Origin: Pseudomonas sp. ACN8
GTDB lineage: Bacteria; Pseudomonadota; Gammaproteobacteria; Pseudomonadales; Pseudomonadaceae
Direction: 5' to 3'
Length of the DNA stretch: 64,000 nt
Assembly (NCBI RefSeq): GCF_002303925.1
Contig: NZ_MRCS01000026.1
Location: 25,824-89,823, forward strand
Below are positions 25,816 to 33,665 of the stretch, in pieces. The notes under the pieces are model-generated. The model was not told where the DNA came from and searched no databases. It saw only the letters and a list, made by a program, of their open reading frames with translations. Numbering within the stretch: position 1 is the stretch's first letter; each line of letters opens with the position of its first letter. The translations under genes and the position numbers were made by a program.

Positions 25816-25844
25816 ACCGTATTACAACGAGTCAGGACTGACCC

Positions 25845-26594
25845 ATGGACTACCTTTTACAACTTGCCGCCAGCCCCACCGCCTGGGTCGCCCTTGCCAC
25901 CCTGATCGTGATGGAGATCGTGCTCGGCATCGATAACCTGATCTTCATCTCGATCCTGACCAACAAGTTGCCCTTGCACAATCGCCAGCGCGCACGGCGC
26001 ATTGGTATCGGTATGGCGTTGATCCTGCGTCTGGGCTTGCTGAGCACCATCGCGTTCATCGTGCAGTTGACTGCGCCGGTGATCGAGATCCTGGGCCACG
26101 CGTTTTCCTGGAAAGACATGATCCTGATTGCCGGTGGCCTGTTCCTGTTGTGGAAGGCGACCACCGAGATCCATCACAGCATGGACCCGGCGCCGGAAGA
26201 TCCGAAGTCGGCGACCTCGACCGTGACCCTGGGCTTCGCTGCCGCGATCGGTCAGATCCTGATGCTGGACATGGTGTTCTCCATCGACAGCATCATTACC
26301 GCTGTCGGCATGACCGAGCATTTGCCGATCATGGTCATCGCGGTGGTGGTGTCGGTACTGGTGATGTTGCTGGCGGCTGATCCGCTGGCCAAATTCATCA
26401 ACGACAACCCGACGGTGGTGATGCTGGCCCTGGGCTTCCTGATCATGATCGGCATGACGCTGATTGCCGAAGGCTTTGGCGCCCATGTACCGAAAGGTTA
26501 CGTCTATGCGGCCATGGCATTCTCGGCTGCGATCGAGGTGTTGAACATGATGTCCCGTCGGTCCAGGGAGAAGCGGGCAGCCACTGAGGCCTGA
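25845..26594 (+). CDS. TerC-family integral membrane protein
   Basis: This 249-residue protein has about seven membrane helices. Acidic motifs within helices are EIVLGIDNLIFISIL near residue 24 and LDMVFSIDSIITAVGMT near 143, the signature of the TerC/YgdQ family linked to metal ion (manganese) handling. It shares an apparent operon with the preceding lipoprotein and ends before a strong terminator. Confidence 0.85.
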   Translation: MDYLLQLAASPTAWVALATLIVMEIVLGIDNLIFISILTNKLPLHNRQRARRIGIGMALILRLGLLSTIAFIVQLTAPVIEILGHAFSWKDMILIAGGLFLLWKATTEIHHSMDPAPEDPKSATSTVTLGFAAAIGQILMLDMVFSIDSIITAVGMTEHLPIMVIAVVVSVLVMLLAADPLAKFINDNPTVVMLALGFLIMIGMTLIAEGFGAHVPKGYVYAAMAFSAAIEVLNMMSRRSREKRAATEA

Positions 26595-26608
26595 CCCACG
26601 CTAAAGGA

Positions 26609-26648
26609 AACGGCCGCCTGAACTCGAAGGAGTGCAGGCGGCCGTTTT
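26609..26648 (+). terminator. Rho-independent terminator
   Basis: A 12-bp GC-rich stem (AACGGCCGCCTG with CAGGCGGCCGTT) and a T run lie after the TerC-family gene. It also lies downstream of the convergent 55-residue gene. Confidence 0.85.
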
Positions 26649-26672
26649 TGTTGGTTTGGGGTAAAGGTGTGG

Positions 26673-26840
26673 TCAGTGAGCGTTGGCGGGCTGGTTCGGC
26701 GTCTTGTCTGCTTCAGGCGCAGGGGCCGGCCGGACAGGGTGATGGTGGCGGCGAGTAATGCGCAGCACGCCCCACAGCATGGCGGCGGCGACCGCCAGCC
26801 AGCCGCAAACCAACATTACAATGATCATGGTCAGGCTCAT
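26673..26840 (-). CDS. 55-residue single-pass membrane protein
   Basis: The minus strand reads ATG at 26840 to TGA at 26673. The protein starts MSLTMIIVMLVCGWLAVAAA, one hydrophobic helix, followed by RITRRHHHP and a Pro/Ala-rich cytoplasmic tail ending NAH. A strong Shine-Dalgarno GAGGAGG sits 6 bases upstream of the start. It lies convergent to the TerC-family gene. Function unknown; it may be a small regulator or subunit of a membrane complex. Confidence 0.65.
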   Translation of the reverse strand: MSLTMIIVMLVCGWLAVAAAMLWGVLRITRRHHHPVRPAPAPEADKTPNQPANAH

Positions 26841-27079
26841 CTGTGCCTCCTCTTTGCCCTTCTTTGGGCACTCACGCTTCGCTGTCGTCTCTTCAGGGAA
26901 CAGTCTAGCCGTTGCTGCATTTCAGGCTATTGACCGAAAGTCGCCTGTCACCAACCAGTTCGCTCTATCGAATTCACTCCACTACCGTTTAGAGCTATAC
27001 CGTAGCGGCGCGGCGACCTATGATCGACGACCAAGCCGGGAATGGGATTGCCTGGCGTCTGAACCTGAACAAGAGAGAG

Positions 27080-27754
27080 ATGATGGTGCGGGGATTTTCT
27101 CGAATTTTGTCGAGCATGCTGATCGCTGGTTGCGTGGCAAGCCTGGCGGGCTGTGCCGGGAGCGTTGCGCCCGAGATCAAGCGCTTGCCCGAGCGTGTCG
27201 AGCTCAGTGGCCGGTTCTACCGGGGCGATGCGTATCAAAGCGGGCCGCAGGTGCTGGCCAGCATGCTGTCCCAGCAGGGCATCGTGATTACCCCGGGACT
27301 GCTCGACAAACCCTTGCATTTGCCAGGGGGCGAAGCCCAATTACAACAGAACATGCAGAACCTGGCCCGGGAGTACGGGATGGTCGTTTATCCCCTCGAC
27401 AGCAACCTGGCGGCGTTGTTGACGCAAGTCGCCGCCGGTTATCCGGTGATGGTGCGCTTTACCGAAGGCTCGGCCATGTGGGCCGAACCGCGATACGCCA
27501 TTCTGGCCGGCTACAACCGTCAGAAGCAGACCGTGCTGCTGCGTGCCGGGATGAACCGCCGCGAACTGATGAGCTTCAGCTCCTTCGAGTCGGCGTTCAA
27601 GGACGCCGGTGGTTGGGCGGTGCTGATCCAGAAACCGACGCAAATACCGGCCCAGGTCGATCAGCAGCGATGGCTCAAGGCCGCCAACGATCTGGCCCAG
27701 GCCGGTCAGGAGCAGGCCGCCGCCAGGGCGAAAAAAGCCTTGGCCAGCCAGTAA
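27080..27754 (+). CDS. C39-peptidase-like lipoprotein lacking catalytic Cys
   Basis: This 224-residue lipoprotein starts MMVRGFSRILSSMLIAG, with the lipobox LAGC. The mature part follows the peptidase C39 layout, but YQSGPQVLASML has Ser where C39 enzymes have Cys. WAEPRYAILAGYN has no His at the expected site. It is therefore probably not a protease and may be a binding or scaffold protein in the envelope. The C terminus is an Ala/Lys-rich helix. Start ATG 27080 follows AAGAGAGAG; upstream codons are unlikely. Confidence 0.65.
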   Translation: MMVRGFSRILSSMLIAGCVASLAGCAGSVAPEIKRLPERVELSGRFYRGDAYQSGPQVLASMLSQQGIVITPGLLDKPLHLPGGEAQLQQNMQNLAREYGMVVYPLDSNLAALLTQVAAGYPVMVRFTEGSAMWAEPRYAILAGYNRQKQTVLLRAGMNRRELMSFSSFESAFKDAGGWAVLIQKPTQIPAQVDQQRWLKAANDLAQAGQEQAAARAKKALASQ

Positions 27755-27848
27755 GTCCGTTGGTCACCCGCCGGGCACCATTGTCCACCGCCAGCCTCTG
27801 ATCTAAAGGGCCCGCAACATCACTTCGGGCCAAGATCAGGAGGCTCCC

Positions 27849-28055
27849 ATGGCTGATTCCACAACCCCCGTCGGTCCGCACTCGTCTGAACATTCGTCTG
27901 GCGATGAGTTGGGTTTCGATCCCGATTCCCCGGACCTTGCCGATCCTCAGGTCGACCCGATCGGGCCCGCCAAGGCACCGAGGGACGTGAAGCCGGGTGA
28001 CAACCCCAAGGCACCGGCCAAGCCCTATGATCCACTGGGCAACCTGAAGCCTTAG
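27849..28055 (+). CDS. Small Pro/Asp-rich protein
   Basis: This 68-residue, low-complexity acidic protein (FDPDSPDLADPQVDPIGPAK) has no membrane segment or known domain. ATG 27849 follows TCAGGAGGCTCCC. It is paired with a second small protein of the same character 17 bp downstream. Function unknown. Confidence 0.65.
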   Translation: MADSTTPVGPHSSEHSSGDELGFDPDSPDLADPQVDPIGPAKAPRDVKPGDNPKAPAKPYDPLGNLKP

Positions 28056-28072
28056 GTTCAATGGAGGTATGT

Positions 28073-28288
28073 ATGTCTACCGATTCCAGTTTCGACGACA
28101 AACGTCCGGAAACCGTCCCCACGACTCCCGAGCAAAGCACCGATCCGGTGATGGACCCCGACAGCCCTTTGAGGGATCCCCTGGCGCGGCCAACGGTGGT
28201 GCCCACTGGAAAGCCGAAGGGGTGGAGGGATCCAAGTGCTGGCGACGGCATCCCGGATGACGACCAGATGCCGCTGCCCAACGACTGA
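28073..28288 (+). CDS. Small Pro/Asp-rich protein, second of a pair
   Basis: This 71-residue protein (MSTDSSFDDKRPE...MDPDSPLRDPLARP...DDDQMPLPND) is predicted to be disordered. The DPDSP motif is shared with the preceding gene, suggesting an old duplication. ATG 28073 with GGAGGT six bases upstream is chosen over ATG 28061. A terminator follows directly. Confidence 0.65.
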   Translation: MSTDSSFDDKRPETVPTTPEQSTDPVMDPDSPLRDPLARPTVVPTGKPKGWRDPSAGDGIPDDDQMPLPND

Positions 28289-28300
28289 CGTTGCGACGAA

Positions 28301-28328
28301 AAAAAGCCCCGGATGTTCGGGGCTTTTT
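28301..28328. terminator. Bidirectional terminator
   Basis: AAAAAGCCCCG and CGGGGCTTTTT flank a 6-base loop, giving T runs on both strands. It serves the small-protein pair and the convergent pbpG. Confidence 0.9.
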
Positions 28329-28346
28329 CATGGGTTTGCAGCAAGG

Positions 28347-29285
28347 TTACTTCGAGGCTTCAACCACGCCGCTCTGGCGCTGCTTGAGGTTCTTGTCTGC
28401 CTTGTACTGCAAGGCCACGGAAGGCACCTCCGCGCTCTTTCCGCTCTCTACCCAATTACGCATGCGCGTGGCATCGGCGAAGTGGGTGTACTTGCCATAG
28501 GCGTCAAGGATCACCAGGGCCACCGGGCGGTTGCTCATTCGGGTCACCAGCACCAGGCAGTGACCTGCTTCGTTGGTGAAACCGGTTTTTGTCAGCTGGA
28601 TGTCCCAGTCCGGCTTGCGGACCAAATGGTCGGTGTTGCGGAAACCCAGGCTGTAGTTCGGTTTGCGAAACGAAACGGTCTTTTCCTTGGTTGTACTCAG
28701 CTCGGTCAGCAGCGGGTACTTGTGCGCGGCGATCAACAGTTTGCTCAAATCACGAGCGGTCGAAACGTTGCGCGGCGAGAGACCTGTCGGTTCGACGAAA
28801 TGGGTATTGGTCATGCCCAAGGCCCGGGCCTTGGCGTTCATTGCAGCAATGAACGCGGCATAACCACCCGGATAGTGGTGGGCCAGGCTTGCGGCGGCCC
28901 GGTTTTCAGATGACATCAGGGCAATAAGCAGCATTTCCCGGCGCGGCAGTTCGCTCTTGAGCTTGACCCGGGAGTACACACCTTTCATTTCCGGTGTGTC
29001 GCTGATGTTGATGTTGATGTATTCATCCATGTTTTGTCGGGCTTCAACCACGACCAGGCCGGTCATCAGTTTGCTGACGGACGCGATGGGGACGACAACG
29101 TCCGGATTGCTGGCATAGATGACTTTGTTGGTCTGCATATCCAGCAGTAAAGAGCTGCCGGAAGCGAGTTTGAGTTGCGAGGTATCCCGAGGCGCGGCGG
29201 TGGTTTCGCCAGCGCTGGCGATTGGCGTGATGAAAGTCCCTGTAACTGCAAAAAATAGGCTCAGGATGGAAAGACGGATTTTCAC
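28347..29285 (-). CDS. pbpG: D-alanyl-D-alanine endopeptidase (PBP7)
   Basis: This 312-residue serine DD-peptidase of the S11 family has a signal peptide (KIRLSILSLFFAVTG...ASA). The SxxK motif is SVSK at 69-72, an SxN motif lies in MSSENRAAA, and the KTG motif in QLTKTGFT. It cuts peptidoglycan cross-links in the periplasm. The start is a GTG at 29285; the longer open frame to 29351 puts extra residues before the signal peptide and is less likely. Confidence 0.85.
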   Translation of the reverse strand: MKIRLSILSLFFAVTGTFITPIASAGETTAAPRDTSQLKLASGSSLLLDMQTNKVIYASNPDVVVPIASVSKLMTGLVVVEARQNMDEYININISDTPEMKGVYSRVKLKSELPRREMLLIALMSSENRAAASLAHHYPGGYAAFIAAMNAKARALGMTNTHFVEPTGLSPRNVSTARDLSKLLIAAHKYPLLTELSTTKEKTVSFRKPNYSLGFRNTDHLVRKPDWDIQLTKTGFTNEAGHCLVLVTRMSNRPVALVILDAYGKYTHFADATRMRNWVESGKSAEVPSVALQYKADKNLKQRQSGVVEASK

Positions 29286-29462
29286 GCTGGCAGACTCGTA
29301 AGGTGTTGATAAGCCGTTTTGTAACGGGCTATTTCGTAAAAAGCGCGACATTCTGGAGTATGGCTGAATAACTGTCGATGGTTGTTCAAGTAACGGGTGA
29401 AAGTCCTGAGAAACATGAAAAAAAAGTCATTTTCCGGCGGGCGGTCGGTGTTTCTCGCAGGC

Positions 29463-29488
29463 AAAAAAAACCCCGCCAGGGCGGGGTT
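29463..29488 (-). terminator. folD terminator
   Basis: AACCCCGCC pairs with GGCGGGGTT across a 2-base loop. On the minus strand an eight-T run follows, 33 bp beyond the folD stop. Confidence 0.88.
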
Positions 29489-29520
29489 CCTTGTCACGCT
29501 GTCAGCGTCCGCGGTGTAAC

Positions 29521-30375
29521 TCAGCTGTGCAGGGTTTCGGCGGCATACAGGGTGTTTTCCAGCAGGCAGGCACGGGTCATCGGGCCTACGCCGCCCGGTA
29601 CAGGAGTGATCCAGCCGGCGCGGGGCAAGGCGGTTTCGTAGATCACGTCACCCACCAGCTTGCCGTCTTCCTGACGGTTGATGCCGACATCGATCACGAT
29701 CGCGCCTTCCTTGATCCACTCGCCCTTGACCAGGCCCGGCTTGCCGGCGGCGACGACGACCAGGTCCGCACGGCCGACATGGCCGGCCAGGTCCTTGGTA
29801 AAGCGGTGGGTGACCGTCACGGTGCAACCGGCCAGCAGCAATTCCATGGCCATCGGACGGCCAACGATATTGGACGCGCCGACAACCACGGCATCCATCC
29901 CGTAAAGGTCGACACCGGTGCTTTCCAGCAGGGTCATGATGCCTTTGGGGGTGCATGGGCGCAGCAGCGGGATACGCTGGGCCAGGCGACCGACGTTATA
30001 AGGATGGAAACCGTCGACGTCTTTGTCCGGACGAATGCGTTCCAGCAGCCTGGACGCGTCCAGGTGTTCGGGAAGCGGAAGCTGAAGCAGGACGCCGTCG
30101 ATTGCAGGGTCGTCATTCAGGCGATCGATCAGCTCGGTCAGCGCTTCTTGAGTGGTTTCCGAAGGCAGGTCATAGGCTTGGGATAGAAAGCCGACCTCTT
30201 CACAGTCTTTACGCTTGTGCGAGACATAAACCTGAGAGGCAGGATCGCTGCCGACCAGGATCACCGCAAGGCCGGGCGTGCGCAGGCCTTGCTGGCGACG
30301 CTCGGTGACACGTTGGGCGATCTGCTGGCGCAGGCTGGCGGCGATCGATTTGCCGTCGATAAGTTGTGCAGTCAT
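29521..30375 (-). CDS. folD: Bifunctional methylenetetrahydrofolate dehydrogenase/cyclohydrolase
   Basis: This 284-residue cytosolic one-carbon enzyme has the catalytic Lys region YVSHKRKDCEEVG near residue 50 and QLPLPEHLD near 99. The NADP-binding motif GASNIVGRPMAMELL lies near 164 and the C-terminal TPVPGGVGPMTRACLLENT near 258. It is transcribed away from the tRNA cluster, an arrangement conserved in Pseudomonas. Confidence 0.95.
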   Translation of the reverse strand: MTAQLIDGKSIAASLRQQIAQRVTERRQQGLRTPGLAVILVGSDPASQVYVSHKRKDCEEVGFLSQAYDLPSETTQEALTELIDRLNDDPAIDGVLLQLPLPEHLDASRLLERIRPDKDVDGFHPYNVGRLAQRIPLLRPCTPKGIMTLLESTGVDLYGMDAVVVGASNIVGRPMAMELLLAGCTVTVTHRFTKDLAGHVGRADLVVVAAGKPGLVKGEWIKEGAIVIDVGINRQEDGKLVGDVIYETALPRAGWITPVPGGVGPMTRACLLENTLYAAETLHS

Positions 30376-30506
30376 TGCGCGTGATTAACCATCGAGAGGG
30401 GAAAAAAAGAGAACGCATTCTCGCATGTCATGCGGTGAGGGCAAAGGCGCTTGGTCTGCAAATTCCCCTAACTCCTTTAATTAAATGAATTTTTTTTAAA
30501 AAGGAT

Positions 30507-30535
30507 TTGACGACCTTCGGGTGGCTCTATACTAT
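30507..30535 (+). promoter_or_regulatory. tRNA operon promoter
   Basis: TTGACG (30507-30512) and TACTAT (30530-30535) are 17 bp apart and are followed by a G/C-rich discriminator. An A/T-rich UP-like stretch (TTTAATTAAATGAATTTTTTTTAAAAA) precedes the -35. Confidence 0.7.
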
Positions 30536-30649
30536 TCGTCGCACTTGTCGGGCACAGCCTAGCACTGGTTAGGAAGGTTGAGCGGGATTACGGTTCTGCG
30601 AGACTGGAAAGCACTTAGTTTGTAGTCCTCCAAGGTTACAGCTAACAAG

Positions 30650-30726
30650 GCGCCCGTAGCTCAGCTGGATAGAGCATCCGCCTTCTAAGCGGATGGTCGC
30701 AGGTTCGAGTCCTGCCGGGTGCGCCA
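30650..30726 (+). tRNA. tRNA-Arg (TCT)
   Basis: This 77-nt cloverleaf has acceptor GCGCCCG/CGGGTGC, anticodon loop CTTCTAA with TCT, T-arm GCAGG-TTCGAGT-CCTGC and encoded CCA. Confidence 0.97.
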
Positions 30727-30757
30727 TTAGGCAGCTTTGGCACAAGTAGCGCGATAT

Positions 30758-30834
30758 GGTGGGCGTAGCTCAGTTGGTAGAGCACGGGATTGTGACTCCC
30801 GTTGTCGTGGGTTCGATCCCCATCGTCCACCCCA
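30758..30834 (+). tRNA. tRNA-His (GTG), copy 1
   Basis: This 77-nt tRNA includes the extra 5' G typical of tRNA-His. The anticodon loop TTGTGAC carries GTG, the T-arm is GTGGG-TTCGATC-CCCAT, and CCA is encoded. Confidence 0.97.
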
Positions 30835-30841
30835 TATTTCG

Positions 30842-30872
30842 AAAGGCGCCAGATTAACAGTCTGGCGCCTTT
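30842..30872 (+). terminator. Hairpin between tRNA-His copy 1 and tRNA-Leu
   Basis: AAAGGCGCCAGA and TCTGGCGCCTTT form a 12-bp stem with only a short T run. It may be a partial terminator or a processing site. The same hairpin follows tRNA-His copy 2. Confidence 0.6.
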
Positions 30873-30890
30873 GCTTTAAAGGCTTCACCC

Positions 30891-30975
30891 GCGGATGTGG
30901 TGGAATTGGTAGACACACTGGATTTAGGTTCCAGCGCCGCGAGGCGTAAGAGTTCGAGTCTCTTCATCCGCACCA
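30891..30975 (+). tRNA. tRNA-Leu (TAG)
   Basis: This is an 85-nt class II tRNA. The anticodon stem-loop CTGGA-TTTAGGT-TCCAG carries TAG. It has a long variable arm, T-arm AGAG-TTCGAGT-CTCT, and encoded CCA. Confidence 0.96.
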
Positions 30976-31051
30976 ATTAAAGCTTCACTCAGGTCGTTGG
31001 CCTGGCTGGAGCTTGATAAAGAAGTTGTTTGGCTTCTTTAACAGGCAATAT

Positions 31052-31128
31052 GGTGGGCGTAGCTCAGTTGGTAGAGCACGGGATTGTGACTCCCGTTGTC
31101 GTGGGTTCGATCCCCATCGTCCACCCCA
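31052..31128 (+). tRNA. tRNA-His (GTG), copy 2
   Basis: It is identical in sequence to copy 1 at 30758-30834, and about 20 bp of 3' flank plus the hairpin are also shared. This shows a recent local duplication of about 97 bp. Confidence 0.97.
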
Positions 31129-31135
31129 TATTTCG

Positions 31136-31171
31136 AAAGGCGCCAGATTGAAAAGTCTGGCGCCTTTTTTG
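31136..31171 (+). terminator. tRNA operon terminator
   Basis: A GGCGCC-containing 12-bp stem (loop TTGAAAAG) is followed by six T. It ends the Arg-His-Leu-His tRNA operon. Confidence 0.88.
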
Positions 31172-31424
31172 TTTCAGCGGCCGCAGGTTCCGGGTCGCAG
31201 GGGCAGGGCGTTTCGTCGTATTTATGTTTCTCGATGATGCGGTCCTGCCCGCCGGCCTTGCTTGCGAGTTCGGCTGTCAGGGAGATGATTGGCGACCTCC
31301 TCTATATATGGAAAGGTTGGCGCAGAGCCCTGGCGTGATTGGTTGTATTTGCCATCGGGGCGAGGTGCATTCGTGCATTCGCACCTATAAATTGCCTGCT
31401 GCGTTTTTACCCGTTTTCAGTAGG

Positions 31425-31453
31425 GTGACTTCTTGAGTTTGACCCACTAGAAT
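31425..31453 (+). promoter_or_regulatory. Candidate tig promoter
   Basis: GTGACT and TAGAAT are 17 bp apart and end about 60 bp before the tig start codon. The -35 is a weak match. The rest of 31172-31514 shows no gene. Confidence 0.4.
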
Positions 31454-31514
31454 GCATGCCCTTGATTCTGGGGTCGGAAACGGCCGGCTAACGTCTGTGC
31501 AACGAGGAATATCC

Positions 31515-32825
31515 ATGCAAGTTTCTGTTGAAAATACTACTGCTCTTGAGCGCCGCATGAGCGTCACCGTGCCGGCTGAGCGCATCGAGAGCCAGGTCAA
31601 CAAGCGTCTGCAGCAGACCGCCCAAAAGGCCAAGATTGCTGGCTTCCGTCCAGGCAAAGTGCCAATGAGCGAAATCAAGCGCCGTTTCGGTGCCGACGCT
31701 CGCCAGGAAGCGGTAGGCGACGTGATCCAGTCTTCTTTCTACGAAGCTGTGGTTGAGCAGAAGCTGAACCCGGCCGGTCAGCCTTCGATCGAGCCGAAAT
31801 CCCTGGAAGCGGGCAAGGACCTGGAATACGTAGCCGTATTCGAAGTGTTCCCTGAGTTCACCGTTGCCGGTTTCGAAGGTATCACCGTAGAGCGCCTGAG
31901 CGCTGACGTGTCTGATGCTGATCTGGACAAGATGCTGGACATCCTGCGCAAGCAGAACACCCGTTTCGAAGTGGCCGATCGCGCCGCTCAAAACGAAGAC
32001 CAGCTGAATATCGATTTCGTCGGCAAGGTCGACGGTGAAGTGTTCGCTGGCGGTTCCGCCAAGGGTACTCAGCTGGTTCTGGGTTCCGGCCGCATGATCC
32101 CTGGTTTCGAAGATGGCCTGGTTGGCGCAAAAGCCGGTGAAGAACGCGTTCTGAACCTGACTTTCCCAGAGGACTATCAGAACCTGGACCTGGCTGGCAA
32201 AACCGCCGAGTTCACCGTGACCGTCAACACCGTTTCCGAGCCAAAGCTGCCAGAACTGACCGAAGAGTTCTTCGCTCAATTCGGTATCAAGGAAACCGGT
32301 CTGGAAGGCTTCCGCGCCGAAGTTCGCAAGAACATGGAGCGCGAGCTGCGTCAGGCGATCAAATCCAAGGTCAAGAATCAGGTAATGGACGGTCTGCTGG
32401 CCACCAACCCGATCGAAGTGCCAAAGGCTCTGCTGTCCAACGAAGTTGACCGTCTGCGCGTGCAGGCTGTCCAGCAGTTCGGCGGCAACATCAAGCCTGA
32501 CCAACTGCCGGCCGAGCTGTTCGAAGAGCAAGCCAAGCGCCGCGTAGTGCTGGGCCTGATCGTGGCTGAAGTGGTCAAGCAGTTCGACCTCAAGCCTGAC
32601 GAAACCCGCGTTCGCGAGATGATTCAGGAAATGGCTTCGGCCTACCAGGAGCCTGAGCAAGTTGTGTCCTGGTACTACAAGAACGACCAGCAACTGAACG
32701 AAGTTCGCTCGGTTGTGCTGGAAGAGCAAGTTGTGGATACTGTTCTGCAGAAAGCTAGCGTGACCGACAAATCGGTCTCTTACGAAGAAGCGGTCAAGCC
32801 GGTAGAAGCTCCACAAGCCGACTGA
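31515..32825 (+). CDS. tig: Trigger factor (ribosome-associated chaperone and PPIase)
   Basis: This 436-residue protein has an N-terminal ribosome-binding domain with the signature GFRPGKVPMSEIKRRFG near residues 44-60 and a central FKBP-type PPIase domain. The C-terminal chaperone domain is rich in KIKPDQLPAELFEEQAKRRV-like helices. It shields nascent chains at the ribosome exit. ATG 31515 follows ACGAGGAAT. It is the first gene of the tig-clpP-clpX-lon run. Confidence 0.95.
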   Translation: MQVSVENTTALERRMSVTVPAERIESQVNKRLQQTAQKAKIAGFRPGKVPMSEIKRRFGADARQEAVGDVIQSSFYEAVVEQKLNPAGQPSIEPKSLEAGKDLEYVAVFEVFPEFTVAGFEGITVERLSADVSDADLDKMLDILRKQNTRFEVADRAAQNEDQLNIDFVGKVDGEVFAGGSAKGTQLVLGSGRMIPGFEDGLVGAKAGEERVLNLTFPEDYQNLDLAGKTAEFTVTVNTVSEPKLPELTEEFFAQFGIKETGLEGFRAEVRKNMERELRQAIKSKVKNQVMDGLLATNPIEVPKALLSNEVDRLRVQAVQQFGGNIKPDQLPAELFEEQAKRRVVLGLIVAEVVKQFDLKPDETRVREMIQEMASAYQEPEQVVSWYYKNDQQLNEVRSVVLEEQVVDTVLQKASVTDKSVSYEEAVKPVEAPQAD

Positions 32826-32851
32826 TCACTTTTGCGGTAAGAAGCAAACAC

Positions 32852-32879
32852 CATAAGCCAGCCTTCGAGCTGGCTTATG
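32852..32879 (+). terminator. Hairpin between tig and clpP
   Basis: An 11-bp perfect stem (CATAAGCCAGC with GCTGGCTTATG, loop CTTCGA) lacks a T run. It may attenuate or protect the tig mRNA rather than terminate fully. Confidence 0.55.
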
Positions 32880-32918
32880 CGTATTCAAGACATAACTATT
32901 TGGGAGTGACTGCAGAGC

Positions 32919-33554
32919 ATGTTCCGTAATTCGTATATTCAGCAGAACTCTGATATCCAGGCCGCAGGCGGCCTGGTCCCGATGGTTGTCGAGCAGTCCG
33001 CTCGTGGCGAGCGCGCCTACGACATCTACTCGCGTCTCCTCAAGGAGCGGGTGATCTTTCTGGTTGGTCCGGTAGAGGACTACATGGCCAACCTGATTTG
33101 TGCGCAACTGCTGTTCCTTGAAGCGGAAAACCCGGACAAGGACATCCATCTCTATATCAACTCCCCGGGCGGTTCGGTGACGGCGGGCATGTCGATCTAT
33201 GACACCATGCAGTTCATCAAACCCAACGTGGCGACCACCTGTATCGGTCAGGCGTGCAGCATGGGTGCGTTCCTGCTGACGGCCGGTGCACAAGGCAAGC
33301 GTTACTGCCTGCCGAACTCGCGTGTGATGATTCACCAGCCACTGGGCGGTTTCCAGGGCCAGGCGTCGGATATCGAAATCCATGCCAAGGAAATCCTCTT
33401 CATTCGTGAGCGTCTCAACACGCTGATGGCCCAGCACAGCGGGCGCACTCTCGAAGAAATCGAGCGTGATACCAATCGCGACAATTTCATGAGTGCAGAA
33501 GCCGCGCGTGAGTACGGGTTGATCGATGAAGTGATCAGCCAGCGTCCTGCTTAA
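32919..33554 (+). CDS. clpP: ATP-dependent Clp protease proteolytic subunit
   Basis: This 211-residue serine peptidase has the triad S114 (GQACSMGAFLL), H139 (VMIHQPLGG) and D188 (ERDTNRDNF). NSPGGSVTAGMSIYDTMQ lies near 81. It forms the 14-mer barrel that degrades substrates unfolded by ClpX or ClpA. It lies 111 bp upstream of clpX. Confidence 0.96.
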   Translation: MFRNSYIQQNSDIQAAGGLVPMVVEQSARGERAYDIYSRLLKERVIFLVGPVEDYMANLICAQLLFLEAENPDKDIHLYINSPGGSVTAGMSIYDTMQFIKPNVATTCIGQACSMGAFLLTAGAQGKRYCLPNSRVMIHQPLGGFQGQASDIEIHAKEILFIRERLNTLMAQHSGRTLEEIERDTNRDNFMSAEAAREYGLIDEVISQRPA

Positions 33555-33665
33555 AATAAGCAGCTCAAAATAAGGTTGGTCGGCGGGTCCGACACCTGCG
33601 GGCTTGAAAAAGCCCGCAATAGCCTTCATCTTGTGTTGCAAGCCTATCGGATTTGGATCGAACGA

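Noticed and set aside
33576..33665. 30-codon extension of clpX
   Set aside because: It covers the clpP-clpX hairpin, and ClpX normally starts at MTDTRNGEDN.
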